64,000 nt of DNA, taken from the NCBI RefSeq assembly GCF_000699445.3, contig NC_067200.1, positions 16,932,510 through 16,996,509 of the forward strand, written 5' to 3'. Below are positions 36,099-47,229 of the stretch, piece by piece; the first letter of the stretch is position 1, and the number at the start of each line of letters is the position of its first letter. Under the pieces are notes generated by a model. It was not told where the DNA came from, did not search any database, and worked only from the letters and a program-made list of their open reading frames with translations. Source of the DNA: Schistosoma haematobium. Taxonomy: Eukaryota; Platyhelminthes; Trematoda; Strigeidida; Schistosomatidae. The translations under genes and the position numbers were made by a program.

Positions 36099-37416
36099 AC
36101 TCGCCGAGCTTCAAAAAGAAGACACTGATCTTCAGCACGAGTTATCGTCCACAACACTTAAACTACTCATCAAACAGATGGGAACAGGTAAGGAAACCTT
36201 ACTTTGTGACACATCTACAGGTAGGGATCGCCCAATCGTGCCGAAACATTATCGACGCAATGTCTTCAATACATTGCACAAACTTTCGCATCCAGGTGTT
36301 CGTGCAACCATCAAGCTTATAGCAGAACGGTTTTGCTGGCCTGGAATGAATAAAGACGTGAGGGAGTGGGCACGCTCCTGTGTAAGTTTCCAAAAACCTA
36401 AGGTTATCAGACACAATAAATGTCCCTTAGGCTCGTTTAAAACTCCCGATGCTCGTTTCGACCATGTTCATCTGGATTTGGTAGGACCTTTACCAGATTC
36501 AAATGGATACTCTTATCTCTTAACCTGTGTAGACCGTTTCACGCGATGGCCAGAAGCAGTACCTATCAAGGACATCACTGCTGAAACAGTGGCTCGCACC
36601 TTCGTCGAACGATGGGTAGCAAACTTCGGTTGCCCTTCAACCATCACTACAGATCGCGGACGCCAGTTTGAATCTGATCTTTTCCGTCGTCTGACCACAC
36701 TTTTAGGAATCAATCGCTTCCGAACGACCGCCTACCACCCACAAGCAAACGGGTTGGTAAAACGCTTTCACCGACAACTGAAAGCTTCGCTATCAGCTGC
36801 AAACGTTTCACAGTGGACCGACGCTCTTCCACTTGTCTTACTAGGTATTCGCAATGCAGTGAAAGCCTACATTGGATACACTGCGGCTCAACTCGTTTAT
36901 GGAACGACACTTCGACTTCCAGGAGAGTTCGTGGATCCTTCATCCTCTTCAATGAACATGGATCTAACCTCCTACACGAGCAGGCTTACAAACGCAATGC
37001 GTTCAGTTAAACCTGCTTCCACTCGACCTCAATCAACCGATGTTTTCGTTCAACCTGACTTACGATATAGTACACACGTTTTCATTCGTCGAGACTCGCA
37101 TCGACGACCTTTCGAATCAGCATACGAAGGACCTTTCAAAGTTCTTCAACGCGAACCGAAGTACTATATAGTCGATAAGAACGGAACCAACGATAGCATC
37201 AGCATCGATCTCCTCAAAGCAGCGTATTTAGAAGGAAATCCTATCTACGTCGATTTTCCTTCGTTACAATCGCACAACACGACTCCACTCATAATTCCTC
37301 AACCGACAACCAACACTAGCGATGATACTCCGAATGTATCTGAAAATAAACCTAAAACGACGCGTTCCGGAAGAAGAATAAGATTTCCAGAACATTTAAA
37401 CGACTACTGCACGTAA
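36097..37416 (+). pseudogene. Retrotransposon integrase
   Basis: Frame 1, displaced from the RT/RNase H frame, starting [11 protein letters not shown]. The N-terminal zinc domain has its His pair, but the second Cys is Phe (36388-36390, in CVSFQK). The core shows DLVGPLP and [10 protein letters not shown], the two aspartates. The third catalytic residue, Glu in the expected GxVERFH context, is Lys (36760-36762, LVKRFHRQL). The C-terminal domain follows (FEGPFKV-type, [11 protein letters not shown]). As read, the integrase is not expected to be catalytic. Confidence 0.9.
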
Positions 37417-37887
37417 ATCACTACTCGACATTCAATATTATCTCGATCTTTTTTTACGATATATATTATTTTTTTTTAAAAAATTTAAATATGCTTATAT
37501 ATTTATTTTTTTACTTAAAAAAAACAAAAAAATAATATTTTTGGCGCTATTACGTGTGCTTGAGTATATTTTCCATTTTTCGCCGACATTGTGTTTTTGC
37601 GCACATGCGAGTGTATTTCGACATGCACTTACATTTTATTTTTTCTTTTCCAGGACGGCTGGAAAAGAACAATGCAGTTTACGAGGAATCGAAATTTTTC
37701 GTTGTAACTTTTTCTTTTTTTACTATGTTGTACCTCGGTCCCATATAGTAAGGAAAGACGACCAGACGCTTCTACACTTAGTAAGCTATCAGAAGAGTGT
37801 TTACCAACGACAAACTCGTTGGGTTTAAACTTCTGGCTGGCCACGTCTTAGGGTCGTCACTGCCCCATTAGGGGGGGGGGAGTGATC
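37417..37887 (+). other. 3' untranslated region and polypurine tract of the LTR element
   Basis: T- and A-rich leader, then 10 G residues at 37871-37880 followed by AGTGATC and the right LTR. The G run is the likely plus-strand primer region. Confidence 0.65.
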
Positions 37888-38208
37888 TGTGGCGGTAAAT
37901 AAATCCCCAAAATAAATAGCGCTGAGTTTTCGACATTGGATGCTGACCATATGTTTTAGTGGACTCATCTAGCTGAAGGCACTCGGTCATGCATCCGCAC
38001 CAGATCACGTGTGGTAACGCCGTGCTCAACATCAACCGCAATCGCTAGCCAGATTAGATCAGAGAATTCCGATATATTGGTCATCGCCAAATATACTCTT
38101 CCGATCTCCTCGACTCTGTCTTTTGATTTCTCTGGGTGGGAACGAAATACATTAGAAGGTGTTACTGGTAGAAGCGTTGTCAAACACTGAATACCTGTGA
38201 CATCATCA
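37888..38208 (+). repeat. Right LTR
   Basis: 321 bp, begins TGTGGCGGTAAATAAAT and ends TGACATCATCA. Followed by the CACT duplication. Confidence 0.95.
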
Positions 38209-38400
38209 CACTCGACTACACTAATTCCAGTCAGTGTGGTAGCTATTTGTGGATTTGTATATTTCAAAGTTCATTGAGTGTGTTCGTCTCAGGACAGTAG
38301 GTTTCTGGATGCCAGCAGCTATCTATCATATTACCAGATAGGAGGTTTGTTGGTTGAAATGTGAAATAATAAAGTGATAACTCGAGTGCTAACAGAAGAC
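38209..38400 (+). repeat. R2 repeat, copy 2 (right half of the interrupted target)
   Basis: Continues the R2 family of 15300-15560 with CAGTGTGGTAGCTATTTGTG, GGATGCCAGCAGC and GGAGGTTTGTTGG. The left end of this copy is at 32969-32983, across the LTR element. Confidence 0.65.
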
Positions 38401-38639
38401 GATTGTTTCGGGAACAAATAATTCATTTACTAAATTGGTAATGTGTAAGAAGACGGAATTGAAAGGATAGGAGGGGAGATGGAGATGTTAACAAGAAAGA
38501 CAGGAAGTGGTTATTGATACACGGTAATGATAACAGTGGTAAACTATCGGACATATATCAGACACAGATAATCTAGGAATCAGATCGTAATCCATGGGTG
38601 AGTATGTGTTTGTCAAGTCTCTTGACGCTATCCACTGAT

Positions 38640-39020
38640 GTGGCTATGGGCAATTCGGCTGCTACGGCATTCCGAATGGGAGCAACTCCTGATGAGGAAA
38701 GGTGGAAACTCACCTGAGTGTTCGTTCTTTGATGTGCAATTCTCCGAGGGTTGCCTCGAGGAACGTCGTGATGATGTTCTGCTAATACATTCGTCTTGGA
38801 GTGATTTAGTGTAGTTAATATGTTGTATGCTATGGTCAGATCATCTTACTCTCCTGTGGCTCAATGAGAATAATCTCAAGTGTTGGAGTCTGTCCTCGTG
38901 AGACTTGAGTTTTAGTTCTATCGCCCACTTCTTGGCCCATTCCTGTACTTGGTATAAGAGATTCACAACTTTTGGAAAGAGGATCGGGCCAACATTGTGG
39001 ACTTCAAGTTGGGAGCGTGA
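38640..39020 (-). pseudogene. CR1-like LINE C-terminal fragment
   Basis: On the minus strand: DDLTIAYNILTT, PRGNPRRIAH, RTNTQVSFHLSSSGVAPIRN, AVAAELPIATSVDSVKRLD. This is the usual end of CR1-type RT proteins (GDL-AYKIL ... F--R---WN-LP). Stops are scattered. Confidence 0.65.
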
Positions 39021-40126
39021 GTACACTTCAAGCAGTGTCAGGAACAGTTCTGTTATGTTTGCGTCAAGTCTTCCTTGTATTAGGCGGAGAGATGAGTTTG
39101 TCTTGGCTTCTTCCTCTAGGTAGTTTCGGAGGTTGTCACACGGGACAGGCCTTTCATTTGGTTATTAACCCAAAGGATTATTCCTAGTTGACTCAACAGG
39201 TGTTCTGTGCCTCACTTCAAACCCACTATTAGCGCTTGATTGCACACATCAACTACGAGCTGGTAATTAGATAATCTAACCATCCCAAATTCATGGCTTT
39301 GTCTACATGTTTATTCAAGATTAAACATTCGATGGTCCTGATGTGTTGCTTGCAAAACCATCCTCTAGGTATCATGTCCTCTGTACCGATGTTCAAGAAT
39401 GTGACAAGGTCCCCAACTGAGTATCTGACTAAAGTCCAGGTATGACAGTAGCGATATTACTTGGAGTACCTTTACTTCTTGTGTTACTACCCGTAAGACA
39501 GCAGTCTCAAATAATTAATGCATGTACCGTTATCTTACACATTATAAATATGTACAGCATTCATTCAAATTATTCATTGACTACTAGTTTTAAGTCACAA
39601 CACAGCATCTATAAAGCGTCTTTACTTTGTTTGTTGTATAATGTCAACTTAATTAATTAGCTTAATGCAATAAATGTTATAACGATATGATCTTGCTTGT
39701 AAACTAGCACTACATATGTTAACTATTGTTGTGAAAACATGGACACTAAATCAATCAGTTAAAATCAACTATATCGTTTTAGTGTTTATTTAGTCATAAA
39801 TCGTATCAGTAAGTCAGTTAGTAACAACGTATTCTGATTTGTGACTGCTTGGTTCAAGTGGGCACAAATGACGAATAGGAAAGACCGTCACACAAATTGA
39901 GAGAATATGGTCAGCTCGGTTTGAATAGAAAGTTGTACATTAAAATAAAAAGAAACCATTCTGAGCAGTTCGTGGATTATCGCAGCTAAGTAACAGAAAT
40001 TTACGCGTAATGCTTATATATATAATAAAACACCAAATTGAAAATAACATGTTCGGTAATGGAATAAAATTTTAAGCGCAATTATAAATAAATAATTATT
40101 TCGGATATACTTGTCAAACATATGAG
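39021..40126. other. Intergenic or 3' flank, nothing recognised
   Basis: AT-rich. The first ~400 bp may be more of the CR1 remnant. No exon-like segment seen. Confidence 0.35.
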
Positions 40127-40351
40127 TTACGATTCAGTAGGCTCAGTCGTCCTTAACTGAGTGACAGATTCAGTATTTTTAAACTGACCCTCTATACCGT
40201 CTTGACTATGTCCTGACATGTTATTTACTTCCGTCTTACTTGGTTCAGAGTTTTGTTGTTCAACGATAACTGCTTCTTCTTCACTTATACCATCTTCGCT
40301 TTCATCTGAATCAGAAGCATCTTGAGGTACAGAGTATATGCGAAGTACAGG
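40127..40351 (-). CDS. Terminal coding exon of an unidentified gene, acidic tail
   Basis: 225 bp (74 residues and TAA) after a TTTTTAG acceptor. It begins PVLRIYSVPQDASDSDESED and continues with a Glu/Ser/Thr-rich acidic tail (GISEEEAVIVEQQ) ending TEPTES. Low complexity, but codon periodicity is kept to the stop. The first 20 residues resemble the C-terminal tail of eIF3d in other animals (human IRVYSLPDG then acidic), which is odd because the eIF3d gene here is on the plus strand 8 kb away. It may instead belong to an unrelated minus-strand gene. Confidence 0.5.
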   Translation of the reverse strand, partial: PVLRIYSVPQDASDSDESEDGISEEEAVIVEQQNSEPSKTEVNNMSGHSQDGIEGQFKNTESVTQLRTTEPTES

Positions 40352-40448
40352 CTAAAAACAGTGTAATATAAATAAGGAAATTTCTATCAGCCAATATCTC
40401 CAATGATTAATAAACACAATACAAAAAGCAAATATTGTAAATATTCAC

Positions 40449-40546
40449 CGTGGTAAATACACCTCTTATGTCATCGACAGGCACTGATATCACACTTTGA
40501 ACATCTTTCCATAGTGAATCAAGTTTACTCTGAATGACTCGAAGAT
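40449..40546 (-). CDS. Probable preceding exon of the unidentified minus-strand gene
   Basis: 98 bp between an ATAAG acceptor and a GTGAAT donor, in phase with 40351-40127. It encodes LRVIQSKLDSLWKDVQ and SVISVPVDDIRGVFTT. I do not recognise the family. The open frame is short, so this could be chance; the matching phase is the main support. Confidence 0.35.
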
Positions 40547-41338
40547 CTTATTTGACCGAAAAAATGAATAGCACTAACATACTCAGAGTCGACCTCATAT
40601 ATGCACAAAATAAAGAAAGTGATTATCTTTGTAAACAGAGTCCAAACATGAAAAATATCTCATAGAATGCCGTTTCTGACTGGTTTTAAGCAGTTGTCTG
40701 TTTGGATCTATAGTCACGCTACGAGGTCAATAAGATAATCACTGGCCCAATTCCTGTGTACGTTCAGAAAGCCGGTAAAAAGGACTATCAACTTCAATTG
40801 TTACTCACATAATTTTTCTCTGATACGTTACACAATAATATGTCACTTCAGTACAAAACAATGCTACCTATAGTCCAAATAACCTTTTATGGCTAAATAC
40901 AATATTTATATAATATTCATAGTTAGTTTAACGCTTACTTCTTTCTAATTACATTTTATAAACGACTACGGACATCTAAGTTTGCCGTCACGATAATCAA
41001 GGAGGTGAACCATATATAATGCTTTTCACGGCTTATTTTCATGAAAACTCAATCTGTATTCTATTTTTGACTAGAAAAATGGTGATTTGACTTGTTTGAC
41101 TTTGTATTGTTTACAATAACCATATTACGCCAACTACATATTTACTTAGGTGGTGGGCACGAAACACGTCAAACTGCTTATAAATTGAAATAAAAACTAT
41201 CTTCCAATCACAAAGACTACGAGAAATCACGTATGATGGAAAAAAAGCTGTTAATAGCTGATAAATAACGACATATAAAATTCACGACAATATGTTACAT
41301 GTGCGCGAAAACCCGTGACCTAACACGCATAGTGTGCC
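40547..41338. other. No feature recognised
   Basis: Upstream side of the acidic-exon gene; further exons were not found. Confidence 0.35.
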
Positions 41339-41550
41339 CTAGTAGTGAATAGGTCTTTATTTAAATCTTCGCGCAGTCGCAATGAAGCGTGGGATTACCT
41401 GTTCAGACAAACAAAGCTTCTCAACATTCAATCTAGGATAATAGGAAATACAATGCCTATACAAAATAAGGAAGTGAATGAACTCTATTGTTTTGACACA
41501 TACTTAGTTCCTTGAGGTCATTTCCTAACCAATCAACCTAAGCTGTTACA
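41339..41550 (-). repeat. Probable 3' LTR of the decayed element
   Basis: Shares CTAGTAGTGAATAGGTCTTT, GCGTGGGATTACCTGTTCAG, ACAAAATAAGGAAGTGAATG and CCTAACCAATCA with 46760-46940. On the minus strand it begins TGTAAC and has AAATAAAG near its end, a plausible poly(A) signal. Confidence 0.7.
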
Positions 41551-42635
41551 TTAGCTTCACCCTACTTTCGTAGGAACGTCGGTTCGATTAACCTATCTAA
41601 AACACGTCAGTTCTGTTTCCGTAGCCCATGAGAGAATTATCAACCTACTCAGTCTTTGGCTTCCAATCAGTGACGACTAACTCTGTCAGCAATCGCCGAT
41701 AGTCCATGGATGTCCCTTCATTTACTAGTCTGTCATATTATTTTGTAGCATGTGATTTCTTCTACAACTATCGCTGATGGTGTGCTACGTGCTTGCAAGA
41801 GAAAAAGGGTGAGAAAATGAAACAAGAATATCTGAGGAAGTGCCGAGAACGGGCTATCCAACTCCATGTTGGTGATGTACGATTTTTCCATGCTCTGTCT
41901 GGCTATCAGGTGTTTACTCAACTGCCTCTTGAGCTGCCCGCAAGTAAAAAATAAAGAAGAATTTACTTCAAAGGCATTGATGAAAACCAGTCAAAGCTGA
42001 AGTAGTGCTCCACTGCCTGCATAAAATAATAAGGTACAAAAAGGAAATACATAAATACATTTGATAATTGTTCAGTTCCACGTAAGTGTTTGACTTCCAG
42101 AATGGATTGGTAATCTGGGTGGCTTTTGGAAATTGTCGATATCCGAGGGTTTATTTTTTTTATTTATAGCACTTGTTCATAGAGAATTTGTTCGATTTTA
42201 CCATCCAACTTTCCCATTGTGTATTATTAGAGACAAAATCTAAGAAAGCGGTTAATTTGGCAGGCGGAGCTTGCTCACATCACTCACCTTAGTCGAAGAT
42301 TTCTCGTTCTTTCGTAACTTACCCATTTTTATATGTACTCGCCTTATATTACTCACCGTGTGTTTACAGGTAAGAAACTTATGTATTCAGTATCAAAAAT
42401 GAATATAACGTTCATGTGTCAAGAGTGTGGATAGCGGATTATTGCAGACCACATGTTTGTGGTAATGTTCCTGTTAATTAAGTTAAATGGGTGAAACAGT
42501 ACGAAAACATTGAGCTAAATAAACGCAAGACCTTATTAGGTACGTGGTTACATTTTAGTCTGCAGCTAAAACTGTTGATATTATTGACTTACTAATCGGC
42601 TGTGCCCATCTAAACTTTTTAGCCACTTGTTAAGT

Positions 42636-43652
42636 TTAATCATTTTTACTCGTCGGTTCCGTGGTTGTTTTGTCAGGCAAACGGCCTAACAACACATATG
42701 GTGGTTCATGATCGAGATAAGCTGGTTTTAACCTATCAATACTTACGCAGTCGATGTTTCCATGGTTTTCTATAATGAAATATTTAGACTTTCTCGAGAC
42801 AACCTTGAAAGGACCTTCAAATGAAGGGTCAAGCGGTGCTTTTATTTTGTCGCATCTTATCAAGACGTGTGGGCAATTGCTTAAATCCTCAGGTATATAT
42901 ATAGCTCGCGATTGTTTACGAGTATTAATTGAATCAAGTCTGGACGTATGGTCCCATAGTTGATCTACGTAATTTTCTAAATTAAAGTTTTTACTGCTAG
43001 TATTAGGGTTAGTAAACTTACCCGGTAGTCTCAGAGTCGTTCTGAAGACAAGCTCCGCTGCTGAACACTGTGCGTTAGTTTTGACAGGTGTTCGTATTCC
43101 CAACATAACTAACGGTAGGAATTCTGTCCACTGATTTGGGTTTGAGTGAGATATAAGGGCAGTATTTAGCTGACGGTGAAAACGTTCTACCATCCCATTA
43201 GCCTGTAGATGATATGCCGTGCATCGTATCCTATTGGAGCCTAGAAGTTTAGCCAAGTTATTGAAAAGTTGGAATCCGAATTGCACTCCTCTATCCGTCG
43301 TTATTGTTGAGGGTGTACCGAAAATGGTCACCCAGTTCTTCATGAAAACCTTGGCTACTGTTTCCGCTGTGTTGTCCGCTATCGGTATGGCTGTAGGGAA
43401 TCTTATAGATAGATCTACGCATGTAAACAGATAATCAAAATCGTTCGGAAGAGGTAAAGGGCCTAATAAGTCGATATGCACATGGGTAAAACGTGCATCT
43501 GGTTGCGAGAAAACACCAATGAGTGAATTTGTGTGACAATTAACTTTTGATTGTTGGCATGCCGTACTTTCTCTAACCCATTTGTGTACATCCTTCTGCA
43601 AATTTGAAGCTTGAGACAAAGAATGGAGGTTAATAAATATCAACTTTCGCAT
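42636..43652 (-). pseudogene. Integrase of the decayed Gypsy element
   Basis: 338 codons open. The zinc domain is truncated at its N-terminus and keeps only ACQQSK. The core holds all three catalytic residues in context: HVHIDLLGPLP, TTDRGVQFG, and NGMVERFHRQL. The C-terminal part has FEGPFKVVSR and SIDRLKPAYLD. This is the best preserved piece of the element; its core is intact where the younger element at 32984 is mutated. Confidence 0.85.
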
Positions 43653-44569
43653 ACTTTTGGGAACGAAAGGTCACAGTATTACCTTTGTCGTGTCACAGTA
43701 AATTAGAATTACGTCGATAGGCTTTAGTTTAAGACTCGTAATGTTTGTTTTAAGTAGGTTTTTTAATTCTTGATATTGCTATTGTTTGTGTCTCAACGTC
43801 TCGAAGTTTACCATTGACTGCTGTAGGATGTCCATTTCTAGCCGCCTGATTGTCCTCACCGTTAACATGTCGGATATCACTTGTGAATTGTGATATATAG
43901 TCAAGGTATCAGACTTCTCGAGGTGAGTGTTTATTAGCTCTCGCTTTTATGCATCCGTTAGTGGTTTTTTTTTAATTATTATTATCAGCTTTATTCAATA
44001 TTATATTTTTGGTACAATATAGAATTCTCAGCACAAAGTATTTCAACAAGTTTCCGTCTCTTTCTCCTTGGTCGGTCCTGGCGATAAATATTGAGTGATC
44101 GCCAGTTAGATGTTAGCAGTTCAGTAAATGAACATCTGAATAATGTGCATTCCTTTCGCTGTATATTGCCAGCAACCACGTTGGCTCTTATTGAGTTTTT
44201 TGTAACTTTGACAACGAAAGGTTGTACACCTTTCAGAAACGCAGAAGAATAGGTCATGCGATTAATAAACATAATGATATATTAGAACAAACAAAAATAG
44301 ATAACTTGTCGAAATATCTAGATGGCAGGAACAGGTAGTCCAGATGCTCAAGCAGGCCGCCCTTGTTGTGAATCCCTTGCTTTCTAACATTTGCCGGAAG
44401 TGCTTAATGGTCAGGTAGATTGCAAGAACTTCTCGCCCGAAGGTATAATACCTTGTCTATACTGGAGCGAGTCTTTTTTATAAGAAAGCAATTGGTTTCC
44501 AGGCGTTTATAACTAGTTGGTTAACAGTACCGCCTATTGCTTTGTCCAAAGCATCAAATTCTATAGTTC

Positions 44570-45138
44570 GAACACCGAAAACACACTTTGATGTATGTTC
44601 ATTCCGTTTTCATCCAGCCGTTTTAACACTGTTCGTACGTGCTGTTGGTGTGATTGTAAATCGGGACTGGCAATTAACAAATCGTCTATATATACCTATG
44701 CAAATGGCATATCTCGAAGTAGGCTATCCATGAATCTTTGAAGTGTTTGTGCCGCGTTTCTCAAGCCGAATGGCATGCGTACAAACTCGAACAAGCCAGA
44801 ACGTATGGTAGTAGCTGTCTTAGGGATATCTTCCTCAGCTACCGGGATACTGTGATATGCCCTAAGCCAATTTTAGTAAATGCGTTCGTACCCTGTAAAC
44901 CGTCTGTGAAATCTTGGATATGAGGTATTGGGTACCTATCAGGTACAGTTTGACGTTTGAAGGCCCTGTAATCTCCATACGTTCCACAATCGCCTTCATT
45001 TTTCTTTGGGATCATGTGCAAAGAAGATGCCCATTGACTGTCAGAGGAAGGGATAATACCCAATTGTAGCATGTAGTCAAATTCCACTCCAGCGACTTCG
45101 AGCTTATCTGGTGCTAGTCTCCTGGGTCTTGCAGACAC
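44570..45138 (-). pseudogene. Reverse transcriptase of the decayed Gypsy element
   Basis: Starts RRLAPDKLEVAGVEFDYML, then DYRAFKRQTVPDRYPIPHI and TNAFTKIGL. After a frame change it continues with [20 protein letters not shown], an in-frame TAG, then VYIDDLLIASPD; the YIDD box is at 44692-44681. Confidence 0.8.
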
Positions 45139-45349
45139 AGGCGCACCTTCGGTTTTGATCGTATGATTTACTGTTAGTTTGCTTTTGGAAGGCTGTTGGT
45201 TTGGTCTAGTTAAGTTTGGGAGTTCTGCAAGTAAATCCTGGAATTTCGCTCTTGCTACTGGAGGAGTTTATATCAAGTCAAGAGATGTGATGTGTCTTTC
45301 TTCGCCTTTCGGGTAATCTGAAGTTTCTTTCAGTGCTAAGCGTCGTTTT

Positions 45350-45622
45350 TTAGTGTCGTATCTCTCTAGAAAAAACCATCCCCAGTATTGCCAGAACAAA
45401 ATCGGCTACAGGGAAAACCCAGCGAAATTGCCCCCTGAACCCCAAATCTAGTGTTAAAGTCTTCTGCCCAAATGTCGCGATTTTAGTTTTATTGGCAGCT
45501 TGAATTTTAACTGAGGATGTTTCTCGACTCAGCTCAGTTTTATTTTGAGGGATGATACAAAGGGCAGAGGCAGTATCTATCAAAAAGTTCAAGCTGGGGT
45601 TTCTGTCTTTAACATAAAACAA
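45350..45622 (-). pseudogene. Aspartic protease of the decayed Gypsy element
   Basis: Reads NFLIDTASALCIIPQN, the retropepsin active-site segment with DTA in place of the usual DTG, then AANKTKIATFGQKTLTLDLG and VADFVLAILG. Confidence 0.75.
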
Positions 45623-45644
45623 ACAACTGTTTAGGCGCCCCTCC

Positions 45645-46229
45645 TCAGTCGTCGTGACCTGGGGACGGGTTATTCGTTTCCCATATTCTTGGGATTCTGT
45701 TTAGGCCAGGCGCATGGTTGCATACATCTGGTTGAGTTGACACCAAACTTCCAGTGATATCAACACAACTGCCCAGATTGTATGGACATTTGTGACCTGT
45801 TTTGTGACTTTGGTCTTGGTCGTTGTGATGACATGCTCCTATTTCTATCACCCATTCACATTCTGGAGACAGCCCCAGTGAGACTTTTAACAATCGCAAT
45901 GAATTCTTCTATGACTGGGTCTCTTGCCGGTTCTTTTTGTGTGTAATTTGTCGTGCGAGATCTAGTTGGGGGACCTCTTTCCAATAGTCTATCGGCTATA
46001 CGCGATAAAGAGATAAGGAAGTTTCAGGACCTTGTGCATCCAAACAGTGTCGGACGTAGCATGTGAAAGCTTGTATCCATCCTTGCTTTGGGACTGCTTC
46101 TCTGACTGTGTTATCACTCATTAAGTCTTGGAGGTGATATAAAAACTGTGACGGAGACCTATTATCTAATTTCTCGCCCTGGAAAAGCCTTTGGATCCTT
46201 TGACCGTCTGATAATGATAAATGGTTCAT
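45645..46229 (-). pseudogene. Gag remnant of the decayed Gypsy element
   Basis: 46229-45996 encodes LSLSDGQRIQRLFQGEKLDN and SPSQFLYHLQDLMSDNTVRE, matching the second half of the capsid region of CsRn1-like Gag. 45899-45645 is a His/Cys-containing stretch at the knuckle position. Confidence 0.65.
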
Positions 46230-46759
46230 TATCTCTCACCTCAAGATGGTGTATGATTGTGGTGATGGTGGGTTTAAGATCACGTCACGGACGTTTTTGG
46301 CGGATGAAGGAGGAAGGATAGAAAATAAGTCTCTATAGCGAATTCCTTCAGATTGGATATTGTGTCTCGTGAAATAACGCTCTAGTTAAGCAAAAGACAA
46401 CTCGGGGTCACTACGATCAAATTCTGGAAGTGAAAATCTCGTGATCACAACAGTGTCTACCTTCAATGGTGACAAATCCTCAAGGTTTTTGGTTTGCATT
46501 GAGTCTGTTATGAAGTGCATGATCAACATAGTAATAAAATCAGCACGAAAAATAGTTACTGTAACACGAATACCTTAAGATAGAAAAAACTATGAATAAA
46601 TTTGTATACTAAACTTTGATTCCGGACAAACATAAGGTCTACTCTTACGACTACGTAAAATGATATTAAAAATAAAAATGAAGTTACATTTAAGTTCAAC
46701 ACAGCTCACCAGTTTCGTGCCCATAGGTAAACCTTGTTCTTGTGATAGAAGAAACTAGA

Positions 46760-46940
46760 CTAGTAGTGAATAGGTCTTTATTTAAATCTCCTCGCAGTCA
46801 CAGTGGAGCGTGGGATTACCTGTTCAGTCAAACAAAGCTTCCCAATATTCAATCTAAGACAATAGGAAATACAATACCTATACAAAATAAGGAAGTGAAT
46901 GAATACTTGAACTCCTAACCAATCAGCCTGAGCGGTTACA
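46760..46940 (-). repeat. Probable 5' LTR of the decayed element
   Basis: 181 bp partner of 41339-41550, in the same orientation. The two begin alike (CTAGTAGTG in plus reading) and end alike (GGTTACA against TGTTACA). Confidence 0.7.
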
Positions 46941-47229
46941 AGGGTTTCTACTTATACAAGGCTCCCCTTTAGGCTTGTAGGGAGCGTCCCATGCCTTGCT
47001 TAAGTCAGGAACTTCGCTATGCGTTTGTATATTTACTCTGAGGTACATTGCGTTGAATAGCATCTCTGTCTGTGGCAAGCAACTGTCGGTCTCTACCACT
47101 TTCGCGGACGTAGGGCATATTAAAGGTGCTCCTTCTTCGTCGGACTTCGTGTTTCTAATTTTCGATGTTTGAATGGGAATTATCTGTCTCTTGTACTTGT
47201 TCTTTACACAATGTGATGGTGCCAGTCAA

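Larger units (their letters stand above)
32984..38208 (+). mobile_element. Boudicca/CsRn1-type Gypsy LTR retrotransposon, structurally complete, coding-defective
   Basis: 5,225 bp with two 321 bp LTRs, a 4 bp target duplication, a tRNA-Trp-type primer site, gag with a CHCC knuckle, pol (protease, RT, RNase H, integrase) and a G-rich purine tract before the right LTR. The LTRs differ at five positions (about 1.6%), so the insertion is recent. Pol carries an in-frame stop, a frame change, and substitutions at catalytic positions of RT and integrase, so this copy cannot encode its own replication enzymes. It is inserted into a copy of repeat R2. Confidence 0.95.
41339..46940 (-). mobile_element. 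Gypsy LTR retrotransposon, older and decayed
   Basis: Bounded by direct repeats 41339-41550 and 46760-46940 (probable LTRs). In the minus direction the interior holds gag (46229-45996), a knuckle region (45899-45645), protease (45622-45350), RT (45138-44570) and integrase (43652-42636). The LTRs are visibly diverged and one has a ~30 bp length difference. No target duplication or primer site could be found. The order and the gag/RT pattern are of the flatworm Gypsy (CsRn1-like) group, but it is a different family from the element at 32984. Confidence 0.8.

Noticed and set aside
37629..37844. Minus-strand ORF containing QKFKPNEF, similar to an eIF3d block
   Set aside because: The match stops after eight residues, there is no continuation of the eIF3d pattern, and the site lies in the 3' UTR of the LTR element; most likely coincidence.
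38690..38715. CTGATGAGGAAAGGTGGAAAC, looking like a hammerhead core with GAAAC
   Set aside because: No stem II can form between the core boxes, and the segment is explained as antisense CR1 coding sequence (HLSSSGV).
41155..46727. 12 bp inverted match (TGGGCACGAAAC) outside one LTR and inside the other of the decayed Gypsy element
   Set aside because: Too short to distinguish from chance in a 64 kb window, and not at a position where a primer site would be expected.
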